Part shown: positions 57,184 through 64,000 of the stretch, piece by piece
How the letters are laid out: the number at the start of each line of letters is the position of its first letter
Position numbering within the stretch: position 1 is the stretch's first letter
Made by a program: the position numbers and the translations under genes
Origin: Ovoidimarina sediminis
GTDB lineage: Bacteria; Pseudomonadota; Alphaproteobacteria; Rhodobacterales; Rhodobacteraceae
Assembly (NCBI RefSeq): GCF_032586175.1
Contig: NZ_JAWHTE010000013.1
Span: 62,001-126,000 of the forward strand
Direction: 5' to 3'
DNA: 64,000 nt
Notes under the pieces: generated by a model
What the model was told of the DNA's origin: nothing
Database searches by the model: none
The model's input: only the letters and a program-made list of their open reading frames with translations

Positions 57184-60100
57184 ATGCCCGATTTCAAGAA
57201 GATCCTCATCGCCAACCGCGGCGAAATTGCTATTCGCGTCATGCGAGCGGCGAACGAGCTTGGAAAGCGGACCGTTGCGGTCTTCGCCGAAGAGGACAAG
57301 CTGAGCCTGCATCGTTTCAAGGCGGACGAAGCATACAGGATCGGCGAAGGCATGGGGCCTGTGCAGGCCTATCTTTCAATCGAAGAGATTATCCGCGTCG
57401 CGAAAATGTGTGGGGCGGACGCCATACACCCAGGCTATGGCCTTCTTTCGGAGAACCCCGCTTTCGTGGATGCGTGCGTGGAGGCCGGGATCACATTCAT
57501 CGGCCCGAAGGCCGAAACGATGCGAGCCCTTGGAGACAAGGCCTCCGCCCGTAAAGTGGCGATCAAGGCTGGTGTACCTGTGATCCCCGCCACCGAAGTG
57601 CTGGGCGACGACATGGAGGCGATCCGGAAAAACGCCGAGGAGATCGGCTACCCACTCATGCTCAAGGCCTCGTGGGGCGGTGGTGGTCGGGGAATGCGCC
57701 CGATCAACGGCCCCGAGGAACTTGAGGACAAGGTGCGTGAGGGTCGCCGCGAGGCGGAGGCTGCCTTTGGCAATGGCGAAGGCTATCTCGAGAAGATGAT
57801 CCTCAAGGCGCGCCATGTAGAAGTGCAAATTCTCGGCGACGCTCAGGGAAATATCTACCACCTTTGGGAGCGTGACTGTTCGGTGCAGCGGCGCAATCAG
57901 AAAGTGGTGGAGAGAGCCCCTGCCCCGTATCTCTCGCCTGCCCAGCGCGAGGAGCTGTGCAACCTCGGCAAGAAGATCGCCGAAGCCGTGAACTACGAAT
58001 GCGCGGGTACCATTGAGTTCCTGATGGATATGGCCACCGGCAAATTCTACTTCATCGAAGTGAACCCGCGCGTGCAGGTCGAGCATACGGTGACGGAAGA
58101 AGTAACCGGAATCGATATCGTGCAGGCGCAGATCCTGATCGCTGAAGGCAAATCGCTGATCGAGGCGACAGGCAAGGCCTCGCAATACGACGTCATGCTC
58201 AACGGCCACGCTATCCAGTGCCGGATCACGACCGAAGACCCGACTAACAACTTCATTCCGGATTATGGCCGGATCAGTGCCTACCGGGGCGCAACCGGCA
58301 TGGGCATCCGTCTTGACGGGGGCACGGCCTATTCCGGCGCGGTGATCACGCGCTACTACGACAGCCTTCTGGAAAAGGTGACGGCCTGGGCGCCAACGCC
58401 TGAAGCGGCAATTGCGCGGATGGATCGGGCCCTGCGCGAATTCCGCATCCGGGGCGTTTCGACCAATATTGCCTTTGTCGAGAACCTTCTGAAGCACCCG
58501 GTATTCCTCAACAACGAGTACCACACAAAGTTCATCGACCAGACGCCGGAACTCTTCGAGTTCACCCCGCGGCGGGACCGGGCAACGCGGCTTCTGACCT
58601 ATATCGCGGACATCACGGTGAATGGGCATCCTGAAACCCAAGGGCGGCCGCGCCCGCCTACAGATGCAAGGCGCCCCATCGCGCCCCCGCTTCGCACAGA
58701 GACACCCGTGCCGGGTACGAAACAGATCCTGGACGAAAGGGGCCCACAGGCCCTGGCCGATTGGTTGGCCAAGCAGAAGCGGGTTCTGATCACCGACACG
58801 ACGATGCGGGATGGGCACCAGTCGCTTCTGGCCACGCGAATGCGCTCGATAGATATGGTGCGCGTTACGCCGGCCTACGCAGCGAACCTGCCCGAACTCT
58901 TCAGCGTCGAATGCTGGGGAGGCGCCACCTTCGATGTGGCCTATCGTTTTCTCGACGAATGCCCCTGGCAGCGCTTGAGGGATATCCGCACGCGGTTGCC
59001 CAACATCATGACACAGATGCTCCTGAGGGGTGCGAACGGGGTTGGTTACACGAACTACCCCGACAATGTAGTCGAGGCATTTGTGAAGCACGCGGCCGAA
59101 ACCGGGATTGATGTGTTCCGCGTCTTCGACAGCCTGAACTGGGTGGAGAACATGCGCGTCGCGATGGACGCGGTGGTCGAAAACAACAAGCTCTGCGAAG
59201 GTACGATCTGCTATACCGGGGACATCCTGAACCCGGAGCGCGCGAAGTATGACCTGAAGTACTACGTCGCGATGGGCCAAGAGTTGAAGGCCGCGGGCGC
59301 GCACATGATCGGCCTTAAAGATATGGCGGGGTTGTTGAAGCCCGATGCGGCGCGGGTGTTGATCAAGGCGCTGAAGGAAGAGGTGGGCTTGCCGGTTCAC
59401 TTCCACACCCATGACACGGCCGGAATTGCCTGTGCGACGATCTTGGCTGCCGCGGAAGCGGGCGTTGATGCTGTCGATTGCGCGATGGACGCGCTGAGCG
59501 GAAACACGAGCCAGGCGACGCTCGGCACCGTTGTAGAAATGCTCCAGCATTCTGAGCGGGCAACCGGGCTCGACATTGGCGCGATCCGAGAGATCTCCAA
59601 CTACTTCGAGACGGTTCGCACGCACTACGCCGCTTTCGAAAGTGGAATGCAGGCACCGGCGTCAGAGGTGTACCTGCATGAAATGCCGGGTGGGCAGTTC
59701 ACGAATCTCAAGGCGCAGGCGCGCTCCCTCGGCCTTGAGGAGCGTTGGCACGAGGTGGCGCAAATGTATGCCGACGTGAACCATATGTTCGGCGACATCG
59801 TGAAAGTAACGCCCTCGTCCAAGGTGGTTGGCGACATGGCCCTGATGATGGTGAGCCAGGGTCTGACGCGGGCGGACGTTGAGGACCCCAAAAAGGATGT
59901 GGCCTTCCCCGACAGCGTGATCGATATGATGCGTGGCAATCTCGGCCAGCCGCCGGGTGGCTTCCCCGCTGTGATCGTAAAGAAAGCTTTAAAAGGCGAG
60001 GCGCCTGTTACCGAAAGGCCCGGTAAGCACGTGCCGCCGCGGGATCTGGAGCAAGCCCGGGAAGAAGCATCGAAGGCCCTCGACGGACGCGAGATCACCG

Positions 60101-60627
60101 ACGACGACCTGATGGGCTATCTCATGTATCCCAAGGTCTTTACCGATTACGCGAAACGCCATTCGATCTATGGCCCGGTACGGACACTTCGTACATCGAC
60201 GTTCTTCTACGGCATGCGGCCCGGGGACGAGATTTCGCCCGAGATCGACCCGGGTGTCCGGCTTGAAATCCGTTGTCAGGCGATTGCCGAAACGAACGCC
60301 GAAGGCGAGGCGAAGGTATTCTTTGAAATCAACGGCCAGCCCAGGGTGATCCGCATATTGGACAAGAAGGCGGCCAGCGCGGTTGAGACCCGCCCCAAAG
60401 CCGATCCGGGCAACCCCGCCCATATCGGGGCACCTATGCCTGGCGTCGTGGCAACGGTGGCTGCCCAAGCGGGCAAGACAGTCACGGAAGGCGAGCTTCT
60501 TCTGACGATCGAGGCGATGAAGATGGAAACCGGTATCCACGCAGACCGCGACGGGACGGTCAAGACTGTGCACGTTGCGCCAGGTGCGCAGATCGATGCG
60601 AAGGATTTGTTGATCGAGTTCGAGTAG
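57184..60627 (+). CDS. pyc: Pyruvate carboxylase
   Basis: A 1147-residue anaplerotic enzyme making oxaloacetate. The biotin carboxylase domain (1 to about 460) has I-A-N-R-G-E-I-A-I-R, W-G-G-G-G-R-G-M and F-I-E-V-N-P-R-V-Q-V-E-H. The carboxyltransferase barrel (about 530-1000) has D-T-T-M-R-D-G-H-Q-S and H-F-H-T-H-D-T-A. The biotinyl domain ends with E-A-M-K-M-E (biotinyl Lys). All three domains on one chain: the alpha4 type. Confidence 0.97.
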   Translation: MPDFKKILIANRGEIAIRVMRAANELGKRTVAVFAEEDKLSLHRFKADEAYRIGEGMGPVQAYLSIEEIIRVAKMCGADAIHPGYGLLSENPAFVDACVEAGITFIGPKAETMRALGDKASARKVAIKAGVPVIPATEVLGDDMEAIRKNAEEIGYPLMLKASWGGGGRGMRPINGPEELEDKVREGRREAEAAFGNGEGYLEKMILKARHVEVQILGDAQGNIYHLWERDCSVQRRNQKVVERAPAPYLSPAQREELCNLGKKIAEAVNYECAGTIEFLMDMATGKFYFIEVNPRVQVEHTVTEEVTGIDIVQAQILIAEGKSLIEATGKASQYDVMLNGHAIQCRITTEDPTNNFIPDYGRISAYRGATGMGIRLDGGTAYSGAVITRYYDSLLEKVTAWAPTPEAAIARMDRALREFRIRGVSTNIAFVENLLKHPVFLNNEYHTKFIDQTPELFEFTPRRDRATRLLTYIADITVNGHPETQGRPRPPTDARRPIAPPLRTETPVPGTKQILDERGPQALADWLAKQKRVLITDTTMRDGHQSLLATRMRSIDMVRVTPAYAANLPELFSVECWGGATFDVAYRFLDECPWQRLRDIRTRLPNIMTQMLLRGANGVGYTNYPDNVVEAFVKHAAETGIDVFRVFDSLNWVENMRVAMDAVVENNKLCEGTICYTGDILNPERAKYDLKYYVAMGQELKAAGAHMIGLKDMAGLLKPDAARVLIKALKEEVGLPVHFHTHDTAGIACATILAAAEAGVDAVDCAMDALSGNTSQATLGTVVEMLQHSERATGLDIGAIREISNYFETVRTHYAAFESGMQAPASEVYLHEMPGGQFTNLKAQARSLGLEERWHEVAQMYADVNHMFGDIVKVTPSSKVVGDMALMMVSQGLTRADVEDPKKDVAFPDSVIDMMRGNLGQPPGGFPAVIVKKALKGEAPVTERPGKHVPPRDLEQAREEASKALDGREITDDDLMGYLMYPKVFTDYAKRHSIYGPVRTLRTSTFFYGMRPGDEISPEIDPGVRLEIRCQAIAETNAEGEAKVFFEINGQPRVIRILDKKAASAVETRPKADPGNPAHIGAPMPGVVATVAAQAGKTVTEGELLLTIEAMKMETGIHADRDGTVKTVHVAPGAQIDAKDLLIEFE

Positions 60628-60633
60628 GCTCGA

Positions 60634-60978
60634 TCAATCGCAGCGATACGCCAGCCCTGTGGCCGTCTGAACCGCGCCGCCAGCGTTCATGTCGCTCCAA
60701 ACAACGTGGGTCGCTCCGATCCCGCCAGCGCTTGCGATCACCTTGTCCTGCGCAATTCTGAGACCGTTTCCGGCAAAGAGTATTCCGGAATAACGGCTTT
60801 CAGTAATGGCGCTCAGGAACCGGCATTCGGCAACCGAGGCCGCATCGACCACGCGCACAGGCGCCGCGGACGCCGCAGTAGCCGGCGCAGTGGCGGTACT
60901 CCCGGATGGCGTGCTATTTGACGACCCGCAGGCCGCGAGTATGAGAAGGCAGGGCGCAAGAATTGCTCTGGTCAGCAT
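60634..60978 (-). CDS. Small lipoprotein, DUF4156-like
   Basis: A 114-residue lipoprotein: signal peptide with lipobox L-A-A-C (Cys about residue 17), a Ser/Thr/Ala linker, then a small domain with V-A-E-C-R-F-L, G-G-I-G-A-T-H-V-V-W and a final A-Y-R-C-D. The paired Cys and G-A-T-H-V-V-W pattern recall DUF4156/YjeI lipoproteins of unknown function. Start set at 60978; the frame extends upstream without signal character. Convergent with pyc, six bases away. Confidence 0.7.
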   Translation of the reverse strand: MLTRAILAPCLLILAACGSSNSTPSGSTATAPATAASAAPVRVVDAASVAECRFLSAITESRYSGILFAGNGLRIAQDKVIASAGGIGATHVVWSDMNAGGAVQTATGLAYRCD

Positions 60979-61108
60979 CAACAAATTCCCTTCAGGAATC
61001 ACAGCCACGGGCGGGGCCACCAGATTACTATGGCCGGGTTCCTCGTCCATAACCATGCGCCGCCGCACAAATCGACCGGAAAAACGGCTATCCTTCCGAA
61101 GATTCCCC

Positions 61109-61135
61109 TTGCAGGCTCGTCCGGGACTTTATAAA
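61109..61135 (+). promoter_or_regulatory. Candidate tRNA-Gly promoter
   Basis: TATAAA at 61130-61135 with a weak TTGCAG 15 bases earlier (61109-61114). Transcription would start about 12 bases before the tRNA. Inferred by pattern. Confidence 0.4.
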
Positions 61136-61154
61136 TCCCGCCTACCCAATGGAT

Positions 61155-61229
61155 GCGGGCGTAGCTCAGGGGTAGAGCATTACCTTGCCAAGGTAAGGGT
61201 CGTGAGTTCGAATCTCATCGCCCGCTCCA
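61155..61229 (+). tRNA. tRNA-Gly (anticodon GCC)
   Basis: A 75-base tRNA with encoded CCA. Acceptor stem GCGGGCG / CGCCCGC, D-arm with GTAGCTCAGGGGTAGAGC, anticodon stem TTACC / GGTAA around TTGCCAA (anticodon GCC), and T-arm GTGAG-TTCGAAT-CTCAT. Decodes GGC and GGU. Directly followed by decayed mobile DNA; I found no second copy of its 3' end within the window. Confidence 0.97.
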
Positions 61230-61287
61230 ATAAAATCAAAGGCTTGCTGGCCGACTGATAGTCTGAAATCCAGCTTTTAACAAGCTT

Positions 61288-61319
61288 GTTCACACAAAAC
61301 TGACTGAATCAGTGTGAAC
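61288..61319. repeat. Inverted repeat between the tRNA and the IS remnants
   Basis: GTTCACAC (61288-61295) and GTGTGAAC (61312-61319) enclose ACTGA / TCAGT, giving a nested hairpin. It could be a terminator for the tRNA transcript or the end of a lost element. No T-run follows. Confidence 0.4.
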
Positions 61320-61335
61320 GCTTTGGCGACTCTTT

Positions 61336-61569
61336 CTAGTTGGCAAGGCGCTTCTTCCCGGCCTCCAGGAACTCTTTCGACCAGGAATAATACAGGCTGG
61401 TGGCAATTCCTTCGCGCCGGCATAGCGCGGCGATGCTCTCTTCGCCGCGCAGCCCCTCCAGCACGATGCGGATCTTCTCCTCCGCTGAATGAACCTTCCG
61501 GGTCTTGCGGCGAATGTCCTTCACGACCTGCTCGGTCGTCGCTTTATGTGGTCCGGATTTCTTTCTCAT
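61336..61569 (-). pseudogene. IS3-family transposase OrfA fragment
   Basis: A 77-residue N-terminal piece of an IS3-family OrfA: H-S-A-E-E-K-I-R-I-V-L-E-G-L-R-G-E-E-S-I and L-C-R-R-E-G-I-A-T-S-L-Y-Y-S-W-S-K-E-F-L-E-A-G-K-K-R-L form the helix-turn-helix. It stops right after R-L-A-N, where intact copies continue into a leucine zipper and then OrfB; both are missing. AAGGAG precedes the ATG at 61569. It adjoins the broken C-terminal end of the IS630 gene. Confidence 0.8.
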
Positions 61570-61626
61570 CTTCACTCCTTGATGGTTCAGATGAGCCAGA
61601 AACCCTCCGTTACGAAAACCCTTTAA

Positions 61627-62706
61627 TCAGTCCCACAGGTGCTGATCCCGGACAGCTCGTGCAGGCAATGGCCGCAAATGGATCATCGGCGATTGGTACG
61701 TGTTGCGATAGTCTTTGGTGTTGACCCGTTTAACCTCGGCAAGAAATTTCTTCGAGGAGTGCCACGAAGCGGCATCCCACGACAGGTATAGCCTCCGACA
61801 GTCGAAGTACTCATGTAGTAGGACGTGCAGGAGCTTGATCATCTCCTCCGTGTCCTTCTTCTTCGAGTAGAAATGGGTGATCTGATTTCGGCTTAGTTCC
61901 AAAGCGGCTGTGACTATCAGAAAGCCCTTCGACTGTTGGTATTGAGGAACAGTCGGCTTCGTCCCGCGCTTCACCAAAAGTCGCCCGCCTCGTTCTCGCA
62001 CTGAGACCGGCCCATATTCGTCGATTGAGAAGAACCGATCCATGGGTCCAAGCCTCCGCAACGTGCGGGTGATATTGATCAACTTTTCACGGTAATCCGG
62101 GTCGTTGCTGGTCAAAACCTCGCGTGTCTTGCAGCGTGAGTATCCTTCCTCCCGGAAAATTCGACCCATTGCGTTTTTGGCGATTAGAGTACCCTTGGAT
62201 TTGAGCACCTCATGAAGAAGGTCGATGGTCCATGTGGTTCGATTGATCCCGTATACGCTCGGCGGTTCATGCAGCGTGGCGAAGAGAGCTTCTCTCAGAG
62301 CTTTGTCGTCGTACTTCCTCGGTCTCTCTGGGTAAGCAAATAGTCCCTCATGATCACCATTCTCGAAGCGCCTAGCGAACCTCCTGACCGCCCATCGGGT
62401 GTACCCAACGAACTCGGAAATCAGCCCCTCGTTCACTCCTACAAGATAGAACGTGAGTACGAGGGCGCGGTTTCGATAACACCAAGAGCTACTGGCCAAT
62501 CCGGGCGCGATCTTGTCCAGAAAAATCTCACGACTTTGGTTTGGAACGAGTTCGGAAAGTTGCGAGGAGGTGAAATGGCCCTGCGCGACGTGAGCCATGA
62601 AGAGGATAATTGATCTCTCTGTCTCACGCATCTCTGAGTTTTCCCGAGCAAGAGCAATCACTCGGTCGAGAGTCTTCAGGGGAACAGCGGCCTTACAACG
62701 TTGCAT
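61627..62706 (-). pseudogene. IS630-family transposase, C-terminally truncated
   Basis: A 359-residue frame. N-terminal helix-turn-helix region (E-G-L-I-S-E-F-V-G-Y-T-R-W-A-V-R-R), then the DDE catalytic core with F-S-I-D-E-Y-G-P and Y-L-S-W-D-A-A-S-W-H for the first two acids. It ends M-I-H-L-R-P-L-P-A-R-A-V-R-D-Q-H; intact copies continue from P-L-P-A-R with the Asn/Glu segment (F-L-N-V-I-E), so the third catalytic residue is lost. Probably inactive. Confidence 0.8.
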
Positions 62707-63147
62707 CCCATATTTGTATCACATCGCAACTCGAGCCCGCCAGAAGATGCCTACCAACTCAGCTACGACCAACTCTATGACCGCATGTCGGAGAATGCTG
62801 TCGCCGCACTCTTCCTCGATCAGGATGGGAAAGATGACGCGCGGCTGGACACTTTGCACGCAGCTCATCTCAACGCAGTCTATGTCCCGAACGGCTATGG
62901 CGAACTCGACCGGCGGCTCACGGGCAAGGTCGGCGGGCCCGATCATGGCATCTGTGATGCCGCAACATTCGACAATGACATCATCGTCTTCACCATTGCC
63001 TTCGAAGCGCCACAGGGCGGGCAGACCCAGATGAGCGAATGTGCGACCGCCGGCGGCTACTATTTCGACGCGAAGGATGGTGTGGAATTGGACGAAGCCT
63101 TCCGAGCGATTGCTGGCCAGATCACTACGCTGAGGTTGACCCAATGA
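62707..63147 (+). pseudogene. TadG-like pilus-assembly protein, 5'-truncated
   Basis: The last 130 or so residues of a TadG-type protein with a von Willebrand A-like region: N-D-I-I-V-F-T-I-A-F-E-A-P, C-A-T-A-G-G-Y-Y-F-D-A and A-I-A-G-Q-I-T-T-L-R-L-T-Q. Intact TadG proteins are about 450-600 residues with an N-terminal membrane anchor, which is missing here. The break coincides with the IS630 end. The stop overlaps the tadE-like ATG by four bases. Confidence 0.75.
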
Positions 63148-63380
63148 TCGCTTTCTTCCGCTCCCTGCGTCACTTTTTGCACAACGAAACCGGGAGTGCT
63201 TCCATCGAGTTCTGCATCCTGTTCCCGAGTTTCATGCTTGCGATGCTATCGTCAATCGAAGCAGGCCTTATGATGACGCGAAACGTTATGCTTGAGCGTG
63301 GCCTGCGCGACCTCTTTGGCCGAAACGATCCTGGGGACCACCGGATCCAGGAAGTCGGGTCAAGCTCGCCACCCCCGTGA
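63144..63380 (+). pseudogene. TadE-like pilus-assembly protein, truncated
   Basis: A 78-residue frame. Residues 1 to about 54 look like TadE: F-L-H-N-E-T-G-S-A-S-I-E-F-C-I-L-F-P is the processing site, followed by the hydrophobic helix and A-G-L-M-M-T-R-N-V-M-L-E-R-G-L. The sequence then turns to unrelated residues (R-D-L-F-G-R-N-D-P) and stops, so it lost its C-terminal 100-odd residues. Coupled to tadG. Confidence 0.7.
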
Positions 63381-63381
63381 A

Positions 63382-64000
63382 CTATCCAAGAACCGCGATT
63401 TCGGAAGCTCTACGCTTAAGGATAGCACAAATATCGCTGCCCAGTTCATCGTACTCGCTCTCGCGTGCCGCGCGCTGGCGCCAGACCATGCCTATCGTTC
63501 GCGACGGCGCAGTGCCGCGAAACGGCCGGGCGACAACGATATCCTGGTGGGCGACTTCAGATTTGACGTACAATGCCGGCATGAGCGAAAGGCCCATGCC
63601 CATCGCCACCATCTGTCTTAATGTATCGAGCGAAGTACCTTCGTAATCATGGGATAGGTGCGCCCCGTACTGAGCACAAATCCGTTCGACCTGTTCGTAA
63701 AGCCGGTGGCCAGGTTCGAGAGCAAGGATTGTTTCATCCTTCAGCATGCCAGCCGCAATATCCGTTTGCTCTGCGAAGCGATGGTCATGCGGCATGACGA
63801 CATACAGGGGTTCGCGGAAGAGCGATCGTGTTTCGAATTCCGCCTCCCGGATCGGGAGCGGAAAGAAGAGCATGTCGAGTGTTCCCGCACCCAGCGCTTC
63901 TATGAGGTGCCGGGGCAGCCCCTCGCGAACATAAAGTTTGAGCTGTGGGTGGCTCTTGTGAAGATCCGGAACAATAAGCGGCAAAAGGTATGACCCCAGG
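63382..64000 (-). CDS. OxyR-like LysR-family regulator, C-terminal part
   Basis: The C-terminal 205 or so residues of a LysR regulator; the DNA-binding N-terminus lies beyond the right edge. It resembles OxyR: L-Y-V-R-E-G-L-P-R-H-L, L-D-M-L-F-F-P-L-P, L-E-P-G-H-R-L-Y-E-Q-V, Y-E-G-T-S-L-D-T-L-R-Q-M-V-A-M-G-M-G. The OxyR redox Cys pair should be checked: only one Cys-containing segment (I-C-A-Q) lies near the expected place, and another C is close to the C-terminus. Convergent with the broken tadE. Confidence 0.8.
   Translation of the reverse strand, partial: LGSYLLPLIVPDLHKSHPQLKLYVREGLPRHLIEALGAGTLDMLFFPLPIREAEFETRSLFREPLYVVMPHDHRFAEQTDIAAGMLKDETILALEPGHRLYEQVERICAQYGAHLSHDYEGTSLDTLRQMVAMGMGLSLMPALYVKSEVAHQDIVVARPFRGTAPSRTIGMVWRQRAARESEYDELGSDICAILKRRASEIAVLG

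Larger units (their letters stand above)
61336..62740. mobile_element. Nested IS3/IS630 remnant
   Basis: Two partial insertion sequences abut: an IS3-family OrfA fragment on the left and an IS630-family transposase on the right, whose C-terminus is replaced at the junction near 61640-61670. The right edge, near 62730-62750, cuts into a tadG-like gene. Terminal repeats could not be assigned. Confidence 0.65.

Noticed and set aside
57376..59625. 749-codon minus-strand frame over pyc
   Set aside because: Antisense shadow of pyruvate carboxylase, the longest such frame in the window; no ribosome site or domains.
1..64000. CRISPR array, prophage or defence cassette
   Set aside because: No regularly spaced direct repeats, phage structural genes or known defence nucleases were seen.

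Overview
The window reads as chromosomal DNA of an alphaproteobacterium of the order Rhodobacterales (Rhodobacteraceae / Roseobacter-like). It is GC-rich and densely coded. It carries the alphaproteobacterial split b/b' ATP synthase F0 operon, MipZ in place of Min, a fused MrpA-MrpB antiporter gene, PutA with a divergent Lrp-type PutR, a GT14 glycosyltransferase with a Rhodobacterales-type C-terminal extension, and the order ffh - chorismate mutase - rpsP - rimM - trmD - rplS - rpmE. The species cannot be read from the sequence.

Layout. 0-2.9 kb: part of a small-acid catabolic module (tripartite-type binding protein, dihydroxyphthalate-decarboxylase-like protein, fumarylacetoacetate-hydrolase-family enzyme) with a divergent GntR regulator. 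2.9-5.2 kb: an orphan cobalamin-binding regulator and a uracil-DNA-glycosylase/SseB pair. 5.3-6.7 kb: ArsR repressor plus ArsP/YraQ-type permease. 6.9-12.8 kb: a six-gene Mrp cation/proton antiporter operon. 13-20.2 kb: a surface-polysaccharide neighbourhood (KpsT, KpsE, GT14 glycosyltransferase, sulfotransferase) interspersed with a LysR regulator, a membrane hydroxylase and a HIT protein. 20.2-26.3 kb: regulators, an OmpA lipoprotein, DNA repair (Ada-like, Nth), an adenosine-kinase-like sugar kinase, a DUF1508 protein and a HemG-like flavodoxin. 26.3-28.9 kb: ATP synthase F0. 29-31.9 kb: ArsR, LysR, azoreductase and small membrane proteins. 32-40 kb: the translation/secretion housekeeping block, which includes four tandem GNAT acetyltransferases translationally chained to ffh, an unlisted-size 57-residue membrane protein overlapping rimM, and a 5'-truncated M50 protease. 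40-43 kb: a secreted lyase-like protein, MipZ and a convergent membrane protein. 43.5-47.6 kb: putR/putA. 47.6-49.6 kb: a GbsR/DUF4166 pair sharing an operator, and a Pat-type acetyltransferase. 49.8-53.2 kb: a complete TRAP transporter. 53.4-60.6 kb: a GT-like protein, a PAS protein, O-acetylhomoserine sulfhydrylase and pyruvate carboxylase. 60.6-64 kb: a lipoprotein, tRNA-Gly(GCC), then a decayed mobile segment in which IS3 and IS630 remnants have broken a tadG/tadE pilus locus, ending in an oxyR-like gene that leaves the window.

No CRISPR array, prophage, toxin-antitoxin pair or recognisable defence cassette was seen. The less ordinary points are the shared TTTCTG-N6-CAGAAA operators of gbsR and DUF4166, the ffh-coupled GNAT array, an 11-base motif (GGTCAACCAAT) at two unrelated repressor genes, two small genes of 57 and 54 residues, kpsT/kpsE without a local kpsM, and the nested IS damage beside tRNA-Gly. 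Functions come from reading the translated sequence against remembered families; no database search was run.
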